Assembly: GCF_036373705.1 (NCBI RefSeq)
Contig: NC_089863.1
Span: 6,073,357-6,137,356, forward strand
DNA length: 64,000 bases
Direction of reading: 5' to 3'
DNA from: Amia ocellicauda
Taxonomy: Eukaryota > Chordata > Actinopteri > Amiiformes > Amiidae
Below, one piece after another: positions 37,201 through 47,628 of the stretch. Within the stretch, counting starts at the first letter, position 1, and the number at the start of each line of letters is the position of its first letter. The position numbers and the translations under genes are program-made. The notes beneath the pieces are model-generated. The model saw only the letters and a list, made by a program, of their open reading frames with translations, was not told the origin of the DNA and did no database searches.

Positions 37201-40200
37201 ATACTGGAGTTATGTGTTCATGTTTTTTTGTTTTTGTTAGGATTCTTGCAGCAGCATTTTGGACTAACTGAAGTGCAGAAATAGCTCTGTTTGTGCTGCC
37301 TGACAGAATGGCATTGCAGTAATTCAATCTAGATGTAACAAATGCGTGTATCAATTTCTCTGTGTCCTGTAACAAGAGGAATTGTCTTAGTCTAGCAATG
37401 TTTCTAAGCTGGAGGAAGGAAGATCTCGACACATTCTGAATGTGTGATTCAAAAGATAGATTATGATCACAGATGACACCCAGGTTTCGTGCCATCTCCT
37501 TATGGGAGAAATTAAAGTTATCATTACTCAATATTGTCATTGTAGTATCAACAGTTAGATTTTTGTCCCCTAAAATGATGACTTCTGTCTTATCAGAATT
37601 AAGCATAAGAACATTACTTGTCATTCAAGTTTTAATCTCGGACAGACAGCAGATTCGTGTTTCGTGTCATGGTAATGTTAGGATTTGGTGACAATTATAA
37701 TTGTGTGTCGTCTGTTAAGGACGACATGCACCGGCTGTAGTATTTGTGTGTGTTTCCAGTTCTATGTTTTCTAATGCCGTTGACTTTGCTATTGAAATGA
37801 TCCACAAAGTCATTGCAGGTGATATTGGGGGGAATGACCTCTGAAGGCTTTACCTGCTGGTGAGTAAGTGTCGCTATTGTGGGTTATTCCTATGCGTCTA
37901 AATAAAAGTGTTCACCTTTTGCCAAAGCAGCCAGAGTAATTATTTTTCCTCACTTTATCATTAAGTTTTTCACTATCAGAGAGCTGTACAAATATAACAC
38001 TGAAACACATAGTTAGGAACAAAGTATTTAAAAAAAATTGTTGTCTTGTGTTTTTATAACATAGAAGAATTTTCTTTGGGACGTAGATTATAATTATACA
38101 ATAATCATACATTGGGGAACATCTGAGACTATTTCTAGGATAACAAAGGTACTAATTTCAGCCTGAAGGAAAAGTACTATGTAAATGAATATCCATCTCT
38201 CAGAAAACTGTAACTGGCAATTAGTTGTATAATATGTTTGATGCCATCATGTATAATCCAGGCACAGTAGAGGGTGTGGTTTAAATTAGGTCAAGAGAAT
38301 CATAATATGGTGCATAAAGTAAGTTCCTGCTCTTACCATTTTATATGTGTTCTGTTTCCTCTTTCAGCTACTACCACCACCACCACGAGTACTACAGATC
38401 CCACTACTACCACCAGCATTAAAGATCCCACCACTACCACCAGTACTACATATCCAACCACCACCACCAGCACTACAGATCCCATTACTATCACCAGCAC
38501 TACAGTTCCCACCACCACCACCAGTACTACAGATTCTACCACTACCATCAGTACTACAGATTCTACCACTACCACCAGCACTACAGTTCCCACCACCACC
38601 AGTACTACAGATTCTACCACTACCACCAGCACTACAGTTCCCACCACCACCACCAGTACTACAGATTCTACCACTACCATCAGTACTACAGATTCTACCA
38701 CTACCACCAGCACTACAGTTCCCACCACCACCAGTACTACAGATTCTACCACTACCACCAGCACTACAGTTCCCACCACCACCAGTACTACAGATCCCAC
38801 TACTACCACCAGCATTAAAGATCCCACCACTACCACCAGTACTACATATCCAACCACCACCACCAGCACTACAGATCCCATTACTATCACCAGCACTACA
38901 GTTCCCACCACCACCATCAGTACTACAGATTCTACCACTACCACCAGCACTACAGTTCCCACCACCACCAGTACTACAGATTCTACCACTACCACCAGCA
39001 CTACAGTTCCCACCACCACCACCAGTACTACAGATTCTACCACTACCATCAGTACTACAGATTCTACCACTACCACCAGCACTACAGTTCCCACCACCAC
39101 CAGTACTACAGATTCTACCACTACCACCAGCACTACAGTTCCCACCACCACCAGTACTACAGATCCCACTACTATCACCAGCACTACAGTTCCCACCACC
39201 ACCAGTACTACAGATTCTACCACTACCATCAGTACTACAGATCCCACTACTATCACCAGCACTACAGTTCCCACCACCACCACCAGTACTACAGATTCTA
39301 CCACTACCATCAGTACTACAGATTCTACCACTACCACCAGCACTACAGTTCCCACCACCACCAGTACTACAGATTCTACCACTACCACCAGCACTACAGT
39401 TCCCACCACCACCAGTACTACAGATCCCACTACTATCACCAGCACTACAGTTCCCACCACCACCAGTACTACAGATTCTACCACTACCATCAGTACTACA
39501 GATCCCACTACTATCACCAGCACTACAGTTCCCACCACCACCACCAGTACTACAGATTCTACCACTACCATCAGTACTACAGATTCTACCACTACCACCA
39601 GCACTACAGTTCCCACCACCACCAGTACTACAGATTCTACCACTACCATCAGCACTACAGTTCCCACCACCACCACCAGTACTACAGATTCTACCACTAC
39701 CATCAGTACTACAGATTCTACCACTACCACCAGCACTACAGTTCCCACCACCACCACCAGTACTACAGATTCTACCACTACCATCAGTACTACAGATTCT
39801 ACCACTACCACCAGCACTACAGTTCCCACCACCACCAGTACTACAGATTCTACCACTACCACCAGCACTACAGATCCCACCAACACCACCAGTACTACAG
39901 AATCTACCACTACCATCAGTACTACAGATCCCACTACTACCACCAGCACTACAGATCCCACCACCACCACCATTACTACAGATTCTACCACTACCATCAG
40001 TACTACAGATTCTACCACTACCACCAGCACTACAGTTCCCACCACCACCAGTACTACAGATTCTACCACTACCACCAGCACTACAGTTCCCACCACCACC
40101 ACCAGTACTACAGATCCCACTACTATCACCAGCACTACAGTTCCCACCACCACCAGTACTACAGATTCTACCACTACCATCAGTACTACAGATCCCACTA

Positions 40201-43200
40201 CTATCACCAGCACTACAGATTCTACCACCACCAGTACTACAGATTCTACCACTACCACCAGCACTACAGTTCCCACCACCACCAGTACTACAGATTCTGA
40301 TACTACCACCAGCACTACAGATTTTACTTCTACCACCAGCACTACAGATTTTAATTCTACCACCAGTACTACAGATTCTACCACTATCACCAGCACTACA
40401 GTTCCCACCACCACCAGTACTACAGATTCTACCACTACCATCAGTACTACAGATCCCACTACTATCACCAGCACTACAGTTCCCACGACCACCACCATTA
40501 CTACAGATTCTACCACTACCACCAGCACTACAGATCCCACTACTATCACCAGCACTACAGATTCTACCACCACCAGTACTACAGATTCTACCACTACCAC
40601 CAGCACTACAGTTCCCACCACCACCAGTACTACAGATTCTGATACTAGCACCAGCACTACAGATTTTACTTCTACCACCAGCACTACAGATTTTAATTCT
40701 ACCACCAGTACTACAGATTCTACCACTATCACCAGCACTACAGTTCCCACCACCACCAGTACTACAGATTCTACCACTACCATCAGTACTACAGATCCCA
40801 CTACTATCACCAGCACTACAGTTCCCACCACCACCACCATTACTACAGATTCTACCACTACCACCAGCACTACAGATCCCACTACTATCACCAGCACTAC
40901 AGATTCTACCACCACCAGTACTACAGATTCTACCACTACCACCAGCACTACAGTTCCCACCACCACCAGTACTACAGATTCTGATACTACCACCAGCACT
41001 ACAGATTTTACTTCTACCACCAGCACTACAGATTTTAATTCTACCACCAGTACTACAGATTCTACCACTACCACCAGCACTACAGATCCCACTACCACCA
41101 CTAGTACTACAGTTCCCACCACCACCACCATTACTACAGATTCTACCACTACCACCAGCACTACAGATCCCACTACTATCACCAGCACTACAGATTCTAC
41201 CACCACCAGTACTACAGATTCTACCACTACCACCAGCACTACAGTTCCCACCACCACCAGTACTACAGATTCTGATACTACCACCAGCACTACAGATTTT
41301 ACTTCTACCACCAGCACTACAGATTTTAATTCTACCACCAGTACTACAGATTCTACCACTACCACCAGCACTACAGATCCCACTACCACCACCAGTACTA
41401 CAGATCCCTCTACTACCACTAGCACTACAGTTCCCACTAGTGCCACCAGTACTACAGCTCGCACTCCCACCACTCCCACCACTGTCACTACAGCTCGCAC
41501 TCCCACCACCTCCTCTACGACTACAACTACAACTACAGCTACAACTACCATGACCCCCACGACTACTCCCATCACCTGTCTGAACAACAGCACCTACTTG
41601 AACGGCGCCTGTGTTTGCAGGCCCAACTTCCAAGGCCGGTTCTGTGAGTCAATGGTGGAGACTGTCGTGATCGGTGAGTCCTCACATCCAAGTCTTCTCC
41701 AGAATAGTGTATAAAAACTGCATTTGAACACGTACTTCATGTACATGATTGTATTCGAGGCTGTTCTTCAAGTTGAGAATCCCCCCACAATTGTGTTGAA
41801 TGGTAATGATCAAACATTACAGAATTTCCTCAGGCCACCTTGGATTTCTCCTGATCTACTTGCTTGTGAACAGAGCAGCGTTGAGTCAAATGTGTTTACT
41901 TGTGTAACAACAAAATAACATGTGACTATGTCTTCTTGCTTATTTCCTGCAGAAACATATGAAAGGAAAGTAGACGTGACCGTGAAGATAGATAAAGTTT
42001 TCACAGATGAGATGAAGGACCCAACTTCGAAGCAATACACAGAATTTGTCAATGAGTTTGTGAATAAGGTGAGGAGGTGTGCTGGGAGCTCTCACTTCCT
42101 GTCAGCTGACCACACATTCTACATCAGTGCTACTCAGCCCCCCCCCACGACCTGCTAGTTGTTGTTGTAGCTGAGCTCTCAATTACTTAGTTGGTACCTT
42201 CATTTAATGTTTTATTTGGACCTTTTCTGACAAAAACATTAGATCCTAACTTGAAACCTCCAACTGTTGAAAACTATTCATGATAAGCACAATGATGAGT
42301 TCAGTGAAGGGGTCGATGGATGTCATTGAGTAGCTGGATTGAGCAACAACCAGCGGACAGTGTGGCCCCCCCAGCCAGGGCCGAGAGCCAATCAAGTGAT
42401 TGAAACCTATAAAGTGCCTTATATGGCAAATAAAATGTCTCAAAGTGCTTTACACTAATTATAGGCCTTGTCAAATGACATAGTCCTTAGTCTGGTTTTG
42501 AATAGGGGTAAGGATGAGATGGTGCACTAAAGGGTTGATATGAACCTAGCAATACAGTGTTAAATACTTTGCTTACTTGCATCCCTAAATTATGTCATAC
42601 ATTTTGTTAATTTTCTTGACATTTGCCAGACTGTAGGGCAATCCTCAAGTCACTGAAAGTATCCCCCCCCTCCCCAGAATTGAGTGGGACCTCCCTGCGC
42701 CGCACTGGCTGTAGTGCACCCACAGTCTGGTCTTTGTTACGAATGTTGCTTTGTTGTGCCTTGCAGATGACACCATTATACAAGACTGCAGTTAATAATT
42801 TTAAGGAGGTGAAGGTTTTAAATCTCAGGTACGGAATTACAAGAATTATGTTTTTTTTTGTATATATGTATGTGTCTGTGCGTATCTATGTATGTGTGTG
42901 TGAGATTTTGTGTGTCTGTATGTATAAATATGTGTGTTTGTACTATAGGAAGTATTCACTCCCTGGGACTTTTACACATTTTGTTGTGTTACATTCTGAA
43001 ATTGTAGAAAAATTGACACTGTATAATAGGTTGCGTAAATCAAAGGAAAATTAAACATGCATCACAAATTCAGCTTGTTACACAGGAAGACCTGCTCCAG
43101 ATTGATACTTTTCACTATTTTAGATGCTCAACCCACATTTTTAGGTGAATGTATTCACATAGCCAATCATTAAGAAATCATTTATTTCCCTATTTGCACT

Positions 43201-45610
43201 AAGATACCCATATTGACTAAATGTGCACTTTTAGTATCTGTTAGAAATATGTCATCCTTATATTTATGATATACCAAAATTGGCCCCTAATTTGTAATTT
43301 GTATAATTAAAAGATTAACTTTAAATATATTTTAGTTTGAAGGGGAATTTAGTCTGTAATGTCTGTAAAATATATTATAAAATTGTACTCACACCATATT
43401 GTCAATCTACAAAATAAACATATGGATTGCAGACTGAAATACATCCAATGTATTTAAAATATACAGAAAGGGGTGCATTCTGTAATAGGGAAAATTTAAG
43501 GATAACAGATTTCTAACACATATTCAAATATATATATTTATTCCATACTTTTCTTTCAACATTGTATTCCCCTCCCTGGATTATTTAAAGCAGTGGTTCT
43601 GACCCCTGGTCCTGGAGGAGCCCCTACCCTGCTGGTTATTGTTCCAGCTGAGCTCTCAATTACTTTATTGAACCTTAATTTAAGTTTCTAAATCAGAGCT
43701 TGTTTTCATTATTTTAAACAAGTATTACATTTGTATAAACGGAATGTATTATCTTAATAAGGAACTAATTTAATCAGTTTCACAATTTAAAAAGTCAAAT
43801 GTAACTCTCTACATTTTCGTCTGATTGGACTTCTTAGATGCGCAAGTGTGTAATATGGACATTATAAGGAGTACAGGTATGTGACACCTATGAAATGAAA
43901 CCAGACAGCCTGTACTATAATATTCTGCATAGTTGATCATGATTAAGAACATAAGAACATAAGAAAGTGTACAAACAAGAGGAGGTAATTCGCCCCATCG
44001 TGCTCGTTTGGTGTCCATTAATAACTAATTGATCAATGATCCTATCCAGTCTATTTTTAATGTTCCCAAATTGTCGAGTAGCGATATCCTTCTTGAAGTG
44101 TGGAACCCAGAACTGTCCACAGTATCCAGATGAGCTCTAACTAGTGCATTGTACAGTCTGAACATCACTGCCCTTGTTCTCAATTCTACACTTTTGACAA
44201 TATACCCTAACACTCTTTTTGCCTTTTTTATTGCTTCCCCACATTGTGTGGATAGAGAAAGTGAGGAGTCCACATAAACTCCTAGGTCTTTCTCATGTGT
44301 TACTTCATCTAGTTCTATTCCTCCCATAGTGTAATTATAGTGGACATTTTTGTTACCTGCATTTAATACCTTGCACTTGTCCACATTGAATTTCATCTGC
44401 CAGGTGTCGGCCCACAACTGAATGTTATCTGTTATCAAAGTCCCTTTGAATAGCCTGTGCTGCCGAGATTGTATCTGCTGAGCCACCTATTTTAGTATCA
44501 AAACTATTAGACAAACTATATTACAGTACTACCAAATGTGTTTTTTGAACTTTTGACATTTTTGACCTTTTCCTTCATTAAAGTCTATGGGAAATATTTT
44601 TGTGATTTTTGTTTGTTGAAATACCACTCCTATTGAAATATGTTGAAGTTGCTGGGTGAAAATACCATAAGAAATTAAATAATAATGTAAATTTGGAAAA
44701 AAAACTAGTCTAGGTTTAAAGAACATTTGTAACACAAAATACTTGCAAAAGGGCCATTTCTCTATTATAAGGGCCACAAGCAAGTGGGGCCACTCAAATG
44801 AAAGCACACAAATTACAGAATCAGTTTATGCATTTGTTGATCATGATTAGAAACACTATATTGCAACACTACCACCTTTTGTCCAAGATAAATAATAGCA
44901 TAATTATGAAAAAAGGTCAATGTAAACTTATTTTTCTTACAATTTTCCCTTAAAGTACCAGTCAAAATACAACTTTTAAAACAAACTGGGTGACAAATTG
45001 ATAACAACTGAAGGAGTAATGATAATTTATATTTCATGTATTAAAAAATAGGAATTCTAGAACCCAAGTAAATGTTTCCCCTACATCTCAATATCTCCAC
45101 ACAGCAACATCTGATCTTAATAATCTTGGTATCAATTGAAAGCCATAAGTCTCTAGTTTGGCTATACAAATGCCAGCATTATTAATAGATATATCTCAAA
45201 CCACCAGCAGGTTGAAAACAATGGGGTGGAGTGTAAAGAGCTACTGGTTCAATTAAGTAATTGAGAGCTCAGGACAGGGGTTCCTCCAACACCAGTGCTG
45301 AGAACCACTGCTTTAAAGCAACACTTTCCATTACCATCCCGGAAGCAGAGGAGCAAATTCTCAGCCATGGAACTGACCTCCTCTGTCTCTCACACAGCAA
45401 TGGAAGTATTGTGGTGAAACATGAGACCATTCTGAAGATCAAAAATAATGTGAATGGCTCGCAACTGTACGACCAATCTCTGGTCAACATCACAATGGTT
45501 TTGGAAGAGGAAACGGACTGTGAAACAGGTAGCACTGCACAACATGGGTTAGAACAGCAGTAATGCAACCACACTCAGTCACAGCAGCAGTGAAATAGAC
45601 TTGTCAATTT

Positions 45611-45676
<66 letters not shown>

Positions 45677-45776
45677 TTTCTTTCAGGAATAAAACCCTGC
45701 ACGGATTATGGATTGTCTCTGTTAGAAGTGAAAAACGACTCTGATACATTTATGACAGGTAAGCTCCCAGTGACAG

Positions 45777-45808
<32 letters not shown>

Positions 45809-47582
45809 TAATACTGTATTACTGTAGTAATACATGGTGGGGTTATTGTTTTTTTGTTTATACAGTGGGAGGATTCACTGTATTCTCAAATATTGAATTG
45901 AGGTTTTGAATTATTCTATCTCTGAATGTCAAATGGGTTTATGAGTTTGAAGAATGGGGAGTAGCAGCTTACTACCTCAATTACATCAGTTGTTATTTAT
46001 ACAATTCTCCTCTTGCTTTAGTGAGGTGTTTACTATATTTATATTAGATATTGTAACCCATGCAGAAACTTTAAGACACAGAGGGATTTTACTGGGATTG
46101 AGAGACACAGCTAAGGCTCTGTTTCAGAAAGACTAATAGACCCGGTGGCACCTAATGATCACAGCACTTAGAGAGGCTGGGAGGTGCGGAGGGACAGGTC
46201 AGAACAGTGGGAAATAGGCAGAGAGAATGGCGAGGGAGAAAGTGAGAAGGAGAGGAAAGGAAAAAATGAGAGAGACAAGGAGGGATGTTGTGATGTTAAG
46301 AGAGGTTTTAAACATCACACCTACATTGAGAACCTGGTGCTCGCTGCCCAAGTATGGCGAACGAGTAATAACCGGTGGCATTAATAATATTGTATATTAG
46401 GTGAATAATTTATGGCAAAGATTGTTTTAGTAGTTTAGTGGGTATAGGGTCTAGTGTGCAGGTTGTCGTTTTCATTTTAGTAATTAATTTAGCCCATCCC
46501 CCCACAGCCTGTTGTATGGGCCTTCTGGCATAGTGTCATCTGGTCTTAACCAGGTCTCAGTCAAGGTGAGCACATCTATGTGTGTGTCAGTTATGGTGCC
46601 ATTTATTAAGGCTGTTATTAAGGCTGTTTTGCTAGATAGTGAGCGGATGTTTAAGACTGCTAGCTTATACCTGGGAGAAGTGATGTGAGCATGTAATTTC
46701 TGTTGTGTAGTTTTAACTTTTATTAGACCCGGGGAGTAACTGCCTTAACTGTAACTGCTTCCCTGCCCTGTGATCATAGGCCTGTCTAACACCATGTATC
46801 CTCTGTCATCTTCAGGCGTTTGTAACAGCTTGCCAAGTGAATATAAGAAGTACTACACGGCTTTCAAAACTGATTCTAAAATCCAGTGTTTGTCGATGTG
46901 TGACAGCCGTCATGAAGACTCCAAGAACTGTAACTATGGCACCTGTCAACTGCTGAAAAGTGGACCAACCTGTTAGTAAGTGGCTCTTGGGTGTAATTCA
47001 GATGTGAGGATCCTTGGTCCCACAGTCCCACTGACTGAAAGATTCAATCAGTGACTCGTATGGTACAGCGGCTGTGTTGTAAACTGTCCTGGTGCATCTT
47101 CAGTCTAGGACAGGGAGACAACTTGTTATGAAGGGTGATGTATCCAAGTAAAACTGATTAACGCTGACCTCTCTCCCCTGCCACTCTCCGATTCTCTCCT
47201 CTCTTCTTTCTCCCAATTTCTCATCGCAGCTGCCAGCACAGTGACTCTGTGTGGTACCTGGGCAGCGACTGCAGCCTATCTGTCAACAAGGACGGCTTCT
47301 ATGCTGGGGTCGGTATTGTCAGCATGCTGGTGGTGATCGGGTTCACCGTCCTGTGTGCCTTCCTACTGCAGTACAAGAAGAAAGAGAACAGGTATCTGCT
47401 GTGTGTCTGACTCGGGGGAGGGGGAGAGAGGGAATGGGAGAGAGGGAGGGAGAGGTGGCCGAGAAAGTGGGGGAGTAGGAGATATCGAACTGAGGGAAAG
47501 AGTGTGAGGTGCGTGTGGAGTATTAGGAGTGAGGGAGACTGAAGCAGAAGGATAAAGAGTAAGGGATGGCAGGTGGGATGGA

Positions 47583-47628
<46 letters not shown>

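Noticed and set aside
38274..38367. Alternative start codon MWFKLGQ just upstream of the gene 1 repeats
   Set aside because: It would give no good signal peptide at its own start and would read through a clear polypyrimidine tract and acceptor. The exon 1 model has a signal peptide, matching phase and a counterpart in gene 2.
38333..41633. Open frames of about 1070-1090 codons on the opposite strand and in another + frame across the gene 1 repeats
   Set aside because: The repeat lacks stop triplets in several frames on both strands. Only the TTDSTTT frame joins the signal-peptide exon and runs into the EGF-like module and the SEA exons in phase.
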